Counted from the stretch's first letter, positions 34,147-47,096 are shown. The stretch is 64,000 nt of DNA from Psilocybe azurescens (GCA_023853785.1 JAJIRX010000786.1:1-64000), one strand, 5' to 3'. Translations and numbers: made by a program. The notes: generated by a model from the letters alone, not told the origin.

Positions 34147-36447
34147 TCAAGTCCTCTGATCTATCGGCTTGGCGTAGCACAAATGAAAGACACTGAAGTG
34201 CAAGGCGAAAGCCGGCCGAACATGCCCTCGGTAGTAGGTATGGGAGATGCGGTTCCCACCCCGAAGGCCGCGTTTTTTGATCTTTTTGGCTTGGAATCGG
34301 TTCGGGGTGGCAGATCTGCGACGGGACAAAAATTTGGTTCTTCGTCTCTGATAACACCAATGATGCAGTGCATAATTCGACTGCATAATGCGTTCCATGT
34401 GATCGCATATGTAATGCAGAAAATACTCCGCCGCTATCGCATACCTTTTACCTGTCAACCCATAAATACCGCAACGGGTGGGATTCGTGAGGAACTCTCC
34501 GATAAATTTTCTGTAATCCGGGAAATAGTGCATATTGTCCCGGAAGGAAAGCTTGTCGAGTTTTCTGTGGCCTTTGCTTAACCGGAATAATACAGACGTG
34601 TCTTTATGCCATATGTTAATACCCAAGTTAAAAATGGCGACCAAAGCAGTCAGGTTTGGGCAAGTATACATTTGTTCCATAATTCCTTGTGCAGATTGGT
34701 TGAAAATGTGGAGCTGATGAGAGTATAACTTGGTCCAATTTTCGTGTCCCTATTGGATCGTAAATAATCAAAGCTCGGCAATAGACGAGTAGAGAAAGCT
34801 AAAACGTACCACCTTTTCGATGGAAGCAAGAAAATGCGGAAAATATTCACAAAAGTCGATTTTCTGAAAAACTGACCAAATGCTGATTTTCCCGAGGTCT
34901 TCCAAGAGATCTGATGTAGCCGTGGCATTCGAAAAATGATGAAGAAAAATCTTCGTATCTTGAAGATTGATGCGACTGGACAGTGTATCTGTAATCAATT
35001 TCACTTGAGCATCGGGCGTTAACTCACCATTCGCCCACTGACCTTTCAGGTAATGAATATACAGATGTGCGAATTCGGCTTGCCGGACCTTGGAATTGAT
35101 CCAGAACTGTTGTGACCTCGATTGGTCGAGCAGAAAGTCCTCGAGAGACGCATGAAAAATATCCAACTTGATCTCCCTCCTTTCCCTGGCCGTGACTGGA
35201 AACAAGTGAGGTAAGATCACAGAACAATTCAACAACATCTCCAGGATGAAGCGACAATAGATCCAGATTAATTCCATCGTAGAAGAGCATTCCTGATGTG
35301 AGAAATTCGTAAGCTAAAATCTGTAACACTGCCTCGGGATCCTCCATGGACGAGAAAATGTGCATATACAGAGCATCAAGCTCAGCGAATGGCATGTCAC
35401 GTTGAACTGCACGGAGTCCTAGTACAATCTCCAACCGCTGAGGCGGCCGATGACGACAACATTTCACAAATTTAATGACGGTCGATGCATAGATAAATTG
35501 ACCAGATGATTTCTTCACCAAGCTTTCCAATATGTCGCCATCTGGCCATGTATCCGGTATATCTGCACGAAATAGATGGGTTTTCTTGATTTCTGTGAAG
35601 CTGTCTTGAAGAAACAGGCGGATATCATCGGACGGGCGATATTCGTTATCGAGTGGCACGCTCATCGTGATATCCTTGAGATATTCGTAGCCGAAGGCAG
35701 TTCTGATGTCGTGCTCAGGACGACTCGCTATAAGGAAGATAAAGGGTAAACGATGTTGTTCGAGGGCCTTCGATATAGTAGTTAAGATTTCGATCTGGCC
35801 TTGTCGGTCTTCACACTCGTCGAGGCCATCGATAATGACGACGCGAGTTGGTGCTGAAGTATCGGAGCTAATGCAATCCTGCAAAGGCTGGATGACCAGA
35901 ACCGACATCTGGACGGTGAGCGAGCGGTCGAATATCAAGGGGTCGTGGTTGATCGTAGCTTCGATACGTTCTCTGAAGTTTGGAATGCAGAGCGAAGTCT
36001 GATATGCAATTGTTGCGATGAGAGAGCGTTCGTGGTTTCTGGTGGAATCGAATCTGGAGAAGAAGTAGCTCGCTATAAGAATCCCCTCCTTGTAGCATAG
36101 CTCTGCGATCGACTGTGCGATGGCCGATTTGCCTGCTCCTGCTGGACCATAAAGCCACACAATCAGTGCGTTTTGCATTGCTGGATCAAGGCCGTGGATC
36201 CAGTCCATAATATGCTTCAACACGGCGACTCGTGTATTTGGATGGCATTTCGGGGGTCACGACGGTCTCTGGAGTTATGGAAGGCGGCAGGTGAAGCAGC
36301 ATCCACCAGGCGATCCCATGCACCTAAAAATTTTGTATATGTATATGTGCACGTGGAATAGCATGATATATCGCTGTGGCATACCTTTGGAATAATTGTT
36401 GACCTGTTGATAGTGTCCCCAGTAATGACCGTGTGTGAACTGAACAT
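34147..36447 (-). pseudogene. NACHT-domain NTPase (fungal NLR-type), frameshifted
   Basis: The minus strand encodes a basidiomycete NACHT protein, a family related to NLR immune/incompatibility receptors that act as cytosolic signalling ATPases. A likely first exon starts at 36447 (MFSSHTVITGDTINRSTII). After an intron comes AFHNSRDRRD, a one-base shift near 36250, then IMDWIHGLDPAMQNALIVWL. Walker A is GPAGAGKSAI (about 36120-36150), Walker B VVIIDGLDECED (about 35800-35835), and ASRPEHDI follows. Further on are SSGQFIYASTVIKFV and a winged-helix-like region. A second shift near 35200 joins the frame DIFHASLEDFLLDQSRSQQF. A last exon runs from about 34690 (HKDTSVLFRL ... GKRYAIAAEYFLHYICDH). 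Helical C-terminal parts are present, with no WD or ankyrin repeats. At least two single-base shifts suggest a pseudogene or indel errors. Confidence 0.82.
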
Positions 36448-36449
36448 GG

Positions 36450-37300
36450 GAGGCATAGGTGAGAATCGATATTGGGGCAGATGATAGTGATGGCTGATGA
36501 AAAGGGAAAATGTCCGTGGAACTTTACTGTGTTGTGGGAGTATATCAATTAATACCCAACTGATGCCAATATTAGGGTTCTGTCGCTCATGTGCGTGCAT
36601 GTGTGATAAATTGGATTGGATGGTGTGCAGTATGATTGTTCCTCTAAATATCAACATAGTACAGCCCCTCATATAGCCGGCGCAAAGACAGATTTCAGTC
36701 GAAGGCTAATACCGAATTTGCCATGTCTCCAGGATAGGACTGTACGGCCTCGCAGAATACGACAATCGCTGGCCCTGTAATGAATATCGAGAACAACAGA
36801 AAGTAATCTCGAGTTTCTTCGAGGACATAGAGGTCTCCATGTTACTTAGCGTTGAAGCGATCAAACAGGACAAGCAGTTAAAAACAAAGTGCCATCATCC
36901 GATAATGAGCCGGACCGCTCTACGCCCCCTGAAATTTAGTTTTTGATTGTATGAACCTCGCACCTATTTTGCACTGTGTCGGATCATGTTCCTTAATATT
37001 TCCATCATGCTTCCAAAGTTCCCGAAGTCCCAGGACACCAGTCGCATGTTATAGATGTTAATCTGCCAAGTCCGAAGCTTGTGAAACATCTGGATCAACT
37101 GTGAAGCTATGCTATACCTGTCCTACACTATTCTGAAACACAACAAACTCATCTGCAACTCAATACAGCAATTAGAATGTACCTGACAAAGGTCCAGAGC
37201 ACCTGGAATATATTTCAATAGGTTCTATCATGTTCTTCACCCTTTTTATCATTGACTTTCATCTCATTTTACATTGTTGAAATATATTGTGAAGCTTTAT
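36450..37300. other. No gene seen
   Basis: Only shadow frames; no element ends recognised. Confidence 0.5.
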
Positions 37301-37654
37301 TGTATGATATGCAGACATTGATATTTCCCTTCCTTTTCTTTCTAACTTGTTCTGTTTGCTTGTGGACATTTATTCACCTTGATTCTCAGTTTCTTTAGTT
37401 TCATGATCACAACCTCTTGTTGAAAAGACCAAAGCAAACAGATAAAAACCATGAGATTGGGAGGTAAACACATAGCATACAATAATGTAAATACTTTATA
37501 TATATACTGTAAATACAATTTATACTAGCTAAATTTACTCTGTAACGGAGAATTCAGTTTATATAAAAATTCTACATAATTGTGGTGGCACATTCAGTGC
37601 ACGGGATCACAGGAATTGAGCTGTTTGATTCCCATATTCCAACACACCCCTCGC

Positions 37655-38081
37655 AAATGGCAAAATGACCAGAAAATAAGACAAAAATAAAAGAAATAAA
37701 TCGCACCCTCGGAAACTAAGAAGCTTCATCATCATCAGAGTCATCCTCCAAAGCAAGAGCAGCATGCCCTATAGATCCAGATTTGATGGGATGGGGGCTG
37801 GAAGAATTGGTGCAGTTGGACTGATAATGACCTTTCTTACCACATGAAAAACAAGTGATGTGGGCAATACCATGAGAGGGGGCACCAGTAACAGCCATAG
37901 CTTCATTCTGGGGGTCCTCAGAAGCTTGTGCTTGGCATGGGGAATATTGGTGTTGGTGCTGGTATTCATTCATGAGGCAGATGATAATGTAGGTGAGTGT
38001 ATATTCACTGTCTGGGGTGGCATTGAGTGAAATAAGAAAGTGCATTGCCATCACATCTCCAAATTTGTATCCATTGACCAC
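37655..38081 (-). pseudogene. copia Gag fragment with zinc knuckle next to an LTR-like end
   Basis: A 121-codon minus-strand frame (38081-37716) reads as the C-terminal half of a Ty1/copia Gag: KFGDVMAMHFLISLNATPDS, a His/Gln-rich linker, then the CCHC knuckle CFSCGKKGHYQSNC and an acidic end. Just beyond the stop, on the same strand, GCGAGGGGTG abuts TGTTGGAATATGGGAATC, which looks like a polypurine tract followed by the start of a copia LTR. Pol is missing, so this is an internally deleted or non-autonomous remnant. The LTR end could not be fixed. Confidence 0.6.
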
Positions 38082-38189
38082 TTTGTTTACTATTCATGAT
38101 TTGTAGTATAAAAGTATGTAACCTAGCTATATTTTACAACAAGTTTCCTTCCCTTGGATATAGTTCTCATAACATAAAATTGTGAACTT

Positions 38190-38960
38190 CGCACCTGTTT
38201 CCAAAACTCTGAACCTTGTCCTTGAACGTTGAACGTTGAACCTTGTCTTTGATCCTCATTCTTGCCTTTGCACTGCCTTTGCACCTTGTTGCACCTCACT
38301 GAACCTCATTGTACACCATCAAACCTCATTTTCACACCTTGTTGCATATTGTTGTATTGCACCAAACCTTATTAAACACTGTTTAATATCATCATAGTCC
38401 ACTGAACCTTGTTATACTTTGCTGAAAGTAGTCTTTACATTGTTTTCTCAACATCACACCTCATTGCAATTTGTTGCACCTCTCCACACCTCATTGTACA
38501 CTGATGAATTTCATCACACATTGCTGAACCTCTTTCTACAGCTTTAAACCTTGTTACATAACACTGAAAATTATCCTTGCACCTAGTCACATATTGTTGT
38601 ATCCCACTGAACCTTGTTTCACCTCACCACACCTCATTGTGTACCACTGAACCTCATTATATTTTGCTGAACATAGCTGTTACACCTTATTATTGGCACT
38701 GCACCATCTCACACCTTGTTCAATAACACTGAACCTCATTGCACCTCATCACAACTCACTGAACCATACTGAACCTCATCACACCTAGTTGCAACTCATA
38801 AAACCTCACTGAACCTCACTGAACCTCATTATACTTTGCAGAGTATTTCTGTTACCACTTGTTCTTGGATGTTGCATCATACTGCACCTCATTGCACCTC
38901 ATCAAACCTTGTTATACAGATCCACACTATGTTACTGAAATTTGAACCACATCCTAAGCT
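38190..38960 (+). repeat. Degenerate CACCTCATTG / GAACCTTGTT repeat field
   Basis: Short units (CACCTCATTG, GAACCTCATT, CACCTTGTTG) recur at irregular 10-25-base spacing across ~770 bp without coding potential. It looks like an old, diverged minisatellite. Confidence 0.7.
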
Positions 38961-39169
38961 CCACACCTTGTCCTAGAGTTTCACATCTCTCCCACGCATC
39001 TCTACTGCATCTTAGCTGAATTCTGAAGGTGACCAGTACAAGCTACAGCACTCCCGGAAACCTGACTTGCACCTCAGATACCTCTTGCAGTGTCATTGGG
39101 GGTTGTTATATTTGATCCTCACCATATACACGCTGTAGTGCATATCACCGATCCCAATGCTTGTCCAGG

Positions 39170-42053
39170 TCCTGATACTGGTTCATCATCACTTCCTCCA
39201 CCCCTCCTTCAGCTTGCACAATGCCTCGGACCTGCCCCACGCCCTCCCCAAACACCCCTCCTCTTCTTCTAACCCAGCCTCCGACCCAGCCTCAAATATC
39301 GACACCAACAGCGCCACATACACGACCTGCTACCTCTCAAGTCGCCGCGCGTACTCCGCCTCAAACGATTCCATTTCACTATCAACATCATGACTATTGC
39401 CGGTGGGGTCTCAAAGCTACTAGCCTGAATCAATGGTAAAGCCATCACGAGCGAGGTCAAGGTCAAGGTCAAGGATACTAAGCGAAACCAACGCGCTGCT
39501 CAATAGCGCCATTGCAACGTGCGCGGATTCCGGTGGTGGTGATTGCGCTTTTGACGCGTTGATGGTGATGGTGATGGTGATGGTGTGCGTGCCCTTGCAT
39601 GTGCAGCGTGTTGGTGTTGGTCCTGGTGTGTATGAGAGAGGTAATGCCGGGAAGGGTGATGTGAAGGATGAGGACATAACGAACAGAGACCAGGCCAGCT
39701 CGATCAGGGGAGCAACTGGTATTTGAGCTGACACTTGAGCAAGAACTTGAAATGGTGCCTGCATAGAATCTGGCGCTGGCACAGGAACAGAATCAACTCT
39801 CGTACTTCGCAGCCACGCGCAACCCTTCCTCATGATTCTCCTCCTTCACATTCTGCTCTAACAACAACAACACCGGCGACGGGATCGTATCGTTACATCT
39901 CGATCTCGCTTATCGTCTTCGTAATCACCATTATCATTGTCGCCAGACTCTTCCTGCTGTTCATGTTGGTATTCACGATCGCCGCCCTGATCTTCGTCAT
40001 CCAGTTAGTCCTCAATCCGATCACGACCCTGCCCCTCATCCAATGATCGACGCAGGCGCACCCCTAACCGCCTCCATCACCACAACTATCTTCCTCCTCC
40101 AACCCCTCCGAATCGTGGACAGACATCGAGATCACACTTTTAGGCATCAGCGGTGTCACGAGCTCCATTGACATCTCACCATCGCCATCTCGGTTTTCGT
40201 TGTCGTCGTCCATTAGATTCGGTACATCTTGAACATGAACGGTAGCAAGGGCAGGAACGGGAAGAGGTGCCGAATCTGGAGCAGGGATGAGAACGGAAAC
40301 AGAGCCTGGGTTTCCAGAGACGGAGGCGGAAATGGAGATGGCAATGTCTGATGAGCCAGTGCCGTTGAGGGCGGTCGTGTTCGTTTTCGTATTTGTATTC
40401 CTTTGCGCGCACACAATCTAGAGAGAAAAAACAAAAGAGGGAGTCAGCAAGATCAATCGAAACCATGAATATGAAAATTTTCGTGTTGAGCTTTATCGAA
40501 AAGAATGTGAGCACATAAGGGAATATTAAGGCAGCAGGAATGGGGACGGAAAAAATGCGAAAAAATGATAGTAATGAACAAATATTACATACCTCTCGCT
40601 TGTGCTCTTCCTCCTCTCCAGGCCTAAGTCCAATAACAGAGACACTGAGCGGCGATGTCAACCGTCCACGGCTCCCATCCTCTTGTTGAAAGTAGGCGCT
40701 TTAATCCTCGTCTTGCCCTCATCATCTTCGTGCTGGTGGCTTTGTCGAGATCGACGTGCAAGTGCCTCTTCCGAGTGCCGCTTCGCACTATCCGCATCTA
40801 TACCCACATCCACTTTCACATCTCGCTCTCTCGCCCCTCGGTTGGGAAAATGGAAAAAGCCGTGGCAGGGGCGTGCAGGCGTGCTTGTTATGGTCGACAT
40901 ATATCGTGTACAGGTGACGATGAAAGAGCAGCCACAGATGCAGATGACGCCCTCGCGTTAGCGAGCTAAATAAAAAATAAAGAAAAAGTCAGAGTGCAGA
41001 ACACAACTTAATATTTAGAAAAGAGAATAAAACATCAAAATGAAAATAACAAAAAAAGTACAAAAAAGCGAGAGAAAAAAGACGAGGTTATACTAGGCAG
41101 ATATTGGGAAGGGAAGTAAAAAATGCATATAATGAACGAGGAAGGAAAGAACGCAGGGATCAAAAATGCAGATGCACAGTAGAAACGAGAACGAGAACAA
41201 CAGGCAAAATTACTGGGAGAATAAAAGGAAGAAATGCAAAAATAGCGGGCAAGCACTCACCCGCTCGGCCCCCTGATCTCGTTCTCAAGCTTCCGGTCGT
41301 GTGCAACAGTTATGTCGAGCATCACAGTAACCTGCTCTTCTTCCATCTCCCCAATCCTCTCATCTCTTGTCTCTGTATCTCTCGCTTCCTTCCACACGTC
41401 CCCTCATCTCCATACAAAAACACCCCTCCAATGGGTTGGAGGTGATTGAGGAAGGGTGGGAGGGGATATGCAGCAGTGGCGATGAGAGTGAACACGATGT
41501 GGTGGGGTTGGCTGGTGCACTGTGATGCCGGGACCTTTATCTGTAGAGACGATAGAATATGCGTGTGAGATCGGGCAGTGTACAATGTATGCGCGTTATA
41601 TTTTGTACCTGCGAGACTCAACAGCTGCATCCGACTGACAGGCGCTTCTTATAATCGTGCTCCACTTGCACTACACAAACGCGTCATCGTCAAAAATCAC
41701 TTTGACCAAACCAAAGCAAAGAAAACCTGCGCACCTCTCTCAACAAGCATCCCAACCTCCCTCAACTCATTCCGCTCGCTCTGCAGTCCCTCCTTCACCT
41801 CCTCGCGCGCTCGCACCTTCCTCCTTATATCCCCAAGTTCCCTGCTCGGCTCCGCGTTCTCCAGTTCCTGTGCATCGAGAGTGTCGAGTGCGTGCAGAAG
41901 GCGGGATTGCAGGAAGGAGAGCTGAGTAAGGTAGGCTGTGCGTGTGGTGAGGAGGGATGTTATCTGGTGTGCGTCGTTTTTATGATGAAGAATGAACGCG
42001 GAGAGCGTGGTAGCAGTGACAACGAGAAGGGGAGGCAGGAAGAGGAGGCGCAC
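39170..42053 (-). pseudogene. Duplicated membrane/coiled-coil protein locus, copy 2
   Basis: This copy keeps the clearest N-terminus: start at 42053 with a hydrophobic segment (LLFLPPLLVVTATTLSAFIL) that predicts a signal anchor, then TRTAYLTQLSFLQSRLLHAL and a charged coiled coil (RRKVRAREEVKEGLQSERNE). After a probable intron VEHDYKK is followed by a frame loss relative to copy 1. RIGEMEEEQVTVMLDITVAH lies near 41300. C-terminal acidic segments include HDSEGLEEEDS (40064-40414). It lacks element G and much of the Ala/Pro segment. Exon boundaries are tentative, the function is unknown, and frame breaks suggest decay. The 200-600 bp on either side of the gene are duplicated too. Confidence 0.5.
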
Positions 42054-42644
42054 AGAGAGAGCAAAGGAAGTAACGGGCGTGAATCAGGATTCGCTTGGGG
42101 CAGGCTCTAGCGCAGATCTGGAAACGCACACTTCTTCGTCTTTTGCGCGAGCTGGGCTTCCAGTTCGCGTTTACGCTGCTGTTGGGTGGAGCTGCAAGCA
42201 GCAGGTCGTATTCTGATTCGTCGACGGCAGGGTCCCATGTCCGTTCAAGTTAACTCCTCGGGATCGATTCCGCTGAGAGGAGAGCGCCGCACGGTGAGGT
42301 AAAACACATCCGGTAAAGATCCCAGTTAAGATTTCAATGATCATATATTCCAAAAGTAATATAATAGATAGATATTATAAAACCGGCAGACGTCAAATAT
42401 TGCGATAGCAGGTTGGTTTAAGGCTGTTGAAGGAGATGGATAACTTTGCGAGCCTCATGTTGCTCAGCTCGTGCTTCTAAGTTCTTAGGGTTAGGGTAGG
42501 TGACAGGAATGGAAATTCGGGCTACTCGGCCCGTGAGGTTGAAGCATTCACATCCAAAGCAACATTCGAGGTTCGACCGCAACCAACTCGTTCTCATCCA
42601 ATAGACACGACTCAACCACAACTGTTCCTCTTATGCCATCTTCT

Positions 42645-43085
42645 TTGTTTGTGGACTTATTGTCCTCCAACGCCCTAACACATGTATCCAGCTGCGAGTC
42701 ACCTCTGTCAACGGACATTCAGAATCCGAGTCAGCGTCGGTGTTGTCACCCGCACAACTTGAGGCCATCAATGCAAGCTGAAGTGCCTGCATAATCCTAT
42801 CACGCATTACCAGCACTACCGCTATCTCAGTACGAATTCATCCTTCCGTCCAATGTAACATTGCATCAGCACAACTGTGACTTCTCGGCTTGATCTCTTT
42901 CATTGCTCGGACTGTATAGCATCCTTGGAACATACATGTAAAATACCCGTCCCTCGCTTCATCGGCGTCCAGCGCACGCATCATGATTCATAATAAGAAT
43001 TTGTACAGACTTCGTCTATCGCCGTTGACTTTGCAATCATACCTCATATATCCTCCTCTATCCTTCGCTCGCCGGGTCAGTACGG
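42645..43085. repeat. Dispersed repeat, copy 2 (paralogue of 14060-14455)
   Basis: It lies upstream of copy 2 of the duplicated gene and just left of the alpha-kinase element. Matching blocks are described for 14060-14455. Confidence 0.75.
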
Positions 43086-43172
43086 AGCACGTCCCCTATA
43101 CACGTTCTTTTCCTAGCCGGCTTAAAAAAAATTGACGATAACAAAGCTACGCGATTCACGCCTCCCTCTACG

Positions 43173-43708
43173 GTGGCCGAGAACCGCATGGCTCCAACTT
43201 TTTCTCAACTTAGCCGAGCCTTCCTATTTCGTCAAGTGCATATGTAAGCTACCTAAATACATATATTGTTGCACAACCCCCGTGCATATCTTAGTAGAAT
43301 AACAATTTTCTGTGGGTATCTAGGATGTCTAGACTACATATATACAGGTTTTCAGAGTGCACAACAGTCCCTGCAGGTTGTGCGCCAATTGAGGCACTTC
43401 CCCTTAGGTGAGAGACATGTGATCCCGTGACAAGAGAACTCAGACATCCATATAGAATGACTGCAGCACGGAGCATGAACTTCTAAGATACAAAATATAT
43501 ATCAATATAAAGCTATTACAATTGTCTACACAATTATATGTGTTTTTAAAGTTACCCAACGATGACTATGAAATGTGAGCGCAAACCATTGAAAAGTCTG
43601 GTGTGCACTGCAATTTGTAAATAAAGCCAAGCAACGTAATTGTGGCTGACCGCGTCAAGCACACCCTCTCGAAATGGGCGCTTGTGTCAATTACAAGTCA
43701 ATTTTGAG
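43173..43708 (+). repeat. Left 536-bp TIR
   Basis: Outer edge GTGGCCGAGAACCGCATGGC, inner edge ...GTCAATTTTGAG. It contains a GCGCCC/GGGCGC hairpin (about 43655-43675) and a 61-codon frame on the inner-to-outer strand (43291-43476) that is conserved in the other arm. Confidence 0.9.
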
Positions 43709-43842
43709 ATAACATCATTGAGAGTGTGTATTTAACAATTTTAGAATGTAATTTAATGCCATATAAAGGCTCGGATATATTTAAGAATGTCAAATACCGG
43801 TAGATTTGTGGTCAATTGTGGTTTCAACCTGTTAATGCAGGC

Positions 43843-46387
43843 TCACTCTGCAATTTCTCCTTCCTCTTCGGCATCCTGTTCAGAGCTCTGAGACTCTTCA
43901 GCCTCAGAGTAATTTGTATCCGTATCCTCCTCTCTGTCTATTAGGTTTAAATGCAGTTGCATAATGAGATTTTTACAAACATTAAAGAGCTGCCAGCATT
44001 TACCTGACTCGGAATCCTTGCTTAAGTTGAAGAGTGCACTAATTGGCTCAGTTGTTGTTGGGAGCTTAAACCTTTTACAAAGCTTATTGCACTGATGTTG
44101 TTTGCAGAACATCTTAATCCCTTCAATTCCGTTGTCACCTAGACCAGTAGTTTGCAGTTTACTGATGTTATTCAAGATTAGAATGTATTTGCGCAAACAT
44201 ATGTTCGGAAAAAACATACCTATGGATCATTACATCAAATAGGGTAATCAAGCTTGCTCCTTGAATGTTCTCCACAATATTTGGCATTATAATCCCTGAC
44301 ATAAGTGAGCCTTGAGTTAGGATCTTGCGCATTTTTGAATAAATTAAATGGGACTGACCTTGGATATCTACTGCTACAAGATTGGCCTCGGAGTCTGCCA
44401 GGGTAAAATGTGCGAATGTATCGCATGTCTGACCCGCAAGATCAGACACCTTGTTATGATTACCGGCCTTGTCACTCCCAGAGAACTTCCACATGCTTTA
44501 ATAGTCAAGGAGAGGATCAACAATCCAAGCAAAGTCTTTGCATGGACCGTCTATAACCTTGAGTATAAAAGCACTTGCTACTTTGATATCTACAGAAATA
44601 TTTCAGATTGACTTGGATTAATGAATATTGGGACATGAGACTGACCATGTATAGATATTTTATGCTCAATCGCAATCTTATTGAAAGCTTGAACAGAGTG
44701 TTTGATGTTTAGTTGCCGAATTAACTCAGCCTTCAAGTGTATAATGTTTTCCTGAATTTCGGGTCTAGTTCCTGATCCAACATCATAGTATTTCTTTGCA
44801 GCGTACAGATTGTTGGATCCACTGAAGTGCATCTAAATATGAGAGGAGCAACATAATTAGCATAGCTAAGTCAAGGATTGGAAAGTCTGAGAACCTTGTA
44901 AGCTTTCTTTGTAGTGCCCAAAGCAAATTATTTTTGTCAATGAAGATCTTATAGATTTTCTCAGACGTATGCCACACTGGCTCTGGAGACTCGTCAGAAA
45001 TCTTCACTGATATTTTACACACTCGGAAAACTTCTTGATCAGCGTTTGGGCGGGCAACAGTGACTGTTTTAAAGTATGTGCCCGATGTTTGAGAACCTAG
45101 GTTAAGAGAGAAAAGGAAGTCAGCCAATGTCTAGTAGAATAATATCCTTTTATTTACGCTTTGAAGGGTGGCTATTATACTCAATCTCAGCCTTGCGCTT
45201 GGAGGAAAAGGAAAGATAAGATATCTAATTTCTTGACTCAGTTAAGCTTGTGTAAAATCAGACAAATAGTACACACCTCTTCAAATCCATTGGTATCAAT
45301 GCCATTCTCATTTTCTCTTTCAGCAACTGGGAAGTCCACAAGCGCAGCCAGCTCTAGTGAAAAATCTTCTGACTTTTCACCTGAACAAATAAGCCCTGCT
45401 GCTCAGTTGACTTCTTCCACAAATCCCGTAAGGTACATGTGGGAAGCTGCGACACTGGATCAAGCAGTACACGCCCTGTGTGATAATATAGCTTGACTTC
45501 TTCACTATGTACAATATCATGTGATGTGAGCAAGTGAAAGTCTTCATAAGAGAATGAATAATACCTTGAACGAATGCGATGGTTATGTTCTTGAGCATAT
45601 ATACTATCAAGCCATGTAATAATATGTCCCATAATCTCAGACCATAATCTTGTGTCATCATATGCTGTACTGACTGGGTCAAATGGTGTTACAAGTTTCT
45701 CTGAATTCGCGATTGGTGATTTTCGTATCTGTAGAGAACTTATACATTAACAGGTTTCTTGATATGTAGAATTAGTACATACCACAACATTTGTTTTAGG
45801 AACAGCTTTTGGTACACCTTCCGGCACTAGCACCACGGAATTTTGGAAGTGCAACACATGCACCAGGAGCTGCTCTTAATATGGCATTTGCATATCCACT
45901 CTGGTAAGAGTTTAGAACATGCTGAGCATGTGCAATACGAGGCTGAAAAAAACTAGTTAGTAATGATAACACATAGGTCTGAATATTTTATACTTACATC
46001 ATTGGGGTCACGTACTGCTTGAGTTTCTTGTTGAACTTGAAGCAGATTCTGGTAGGGTAAGGTACCACAAGCACCGTGAGTCCTTGAATTTACTGGGTGT
46101 GCCATCGCATAATGGACATCATCATTGAGGAGAACTTGATGAGAAGATACAAGAGTAGCTGGCTAGGGTGGAGGCATAGAATTTGAGTCAGCTAGCTCAC
46201 GATCTTTGCATGGGAAACATGCATGACCAGAAACTAGAAACTCAAAGTATCTGCCACAATCACCACAGATAGGCCATTCAGAACGTGGCTTGGATGTTCC
46301 AGAAGCTGTAGAAAGCTCTGTGCATGATTCACATTGTGCTCCATCTAAGAACTTATACGCTTTGGAGCATCCATTGCATTGAGGCAT
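43843..46387 (-). pseudogene. Alpha-kinase with N-terminal zinc ribbons
   Basis: Translation from ATG at 46387 gives two zinc ribbons (CNGC..CESC and CGDC..CFPC). A TAG at 46163-46165 interrupts an otherwise continuing frame (SNSMPPP then PATLVSSHQVLLNDDVHYAM). Later exons, with GT-AG introns, give a variable middle and then the alpha-kinase (MHCK/EF2K-type) catalytic domain. It has NLYAAKKYYDVG (ATP-binding lysine region), DTFAHFTLADSEANLVAVDI followed by QG, ASLITLFDVMIH, and the C-terminal signature GLGDNGIEGIKMFCKQHQCN with KLC. The tail is acidic (EEDTDTNYSEAEESQSSEQD). These kinases phosphorylate Ser/Thr, often in helices; the substrate is unknown here. A frame change near 45390 plus the early stop make it a probable pseudogene, although the catalytic end is well kept. 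Confidence 0.8.
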
Positions 46388-47096
46388 GGTAGAACGGAGG
46401 AATGAGAGGTAGATCTTCAGACATTGAACACATACTTTATATACTTCTGTAGTCAAACTGTAAGAAGACTGAATTAAATTTGCTACAATATTCTAGGCTG
46501 GACCTAGCTTACAAGCTTCATTTCAACTCCTTGCAATAACTGTGCATTTTCATCCTGTTTCATGAACGTTTCATGGCAGGACATAATAAAATTCCCAAAA
46601 GGAAGGTAGAATTCCCAGAATGTAATTACATGGGCGCTTTTGAGTCCTCCGACATCTCCGCAATGTCTATAAATTTATAAATTGAAATGCTGATGATAGC
46701 TTCACAATTTTAGCTTAAGTAAAACATGTAAGAGAAGGATCTGCAATAAATTTATATGCAAACCTGCGTGATACTCACCAGCCAGGCAAGTAACAAACAC
46801 AACATCAGCTCATAATTACACCCTATCCAAAAAATTGAGCAAGAAATCTGGCTATGTGCAAGGAATGGTGAGCTGATACATGTTTCAAAATGTACTAACT
46901 CGTCACTCTCATTAAATTTTTATCCTTCTTGGCGTTTTAGACAAAGTTCAAACACGGATTACAAAGGCCAAGAAGCAATTTGGAGAGCAATGGTGTACTT
47001 TCAGGCGTAGATAAATAGAGCTATTAGTCCCTAATATACACTTATTATTAACAGTGCTCACCTAGCTTCTCTTAGTAGCAGCTGCACTAGCACAAC
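46388..47096. promoter_or_regulatory. Divergent intergenic region between kinase and integrase genes
   Basis: A ~710-bp AT-rich spacer between the two start codons, presumably holding both promoters. No TATA box or repeat stands out; no other gene is seen. Confidence 0.5.

Noticed and set aside
43173..43708. 536-bp arms as LTRs of a retrotransposon
   Set aside because: The arms are inverted, not direct, and no reverse transcriptase lies between them.
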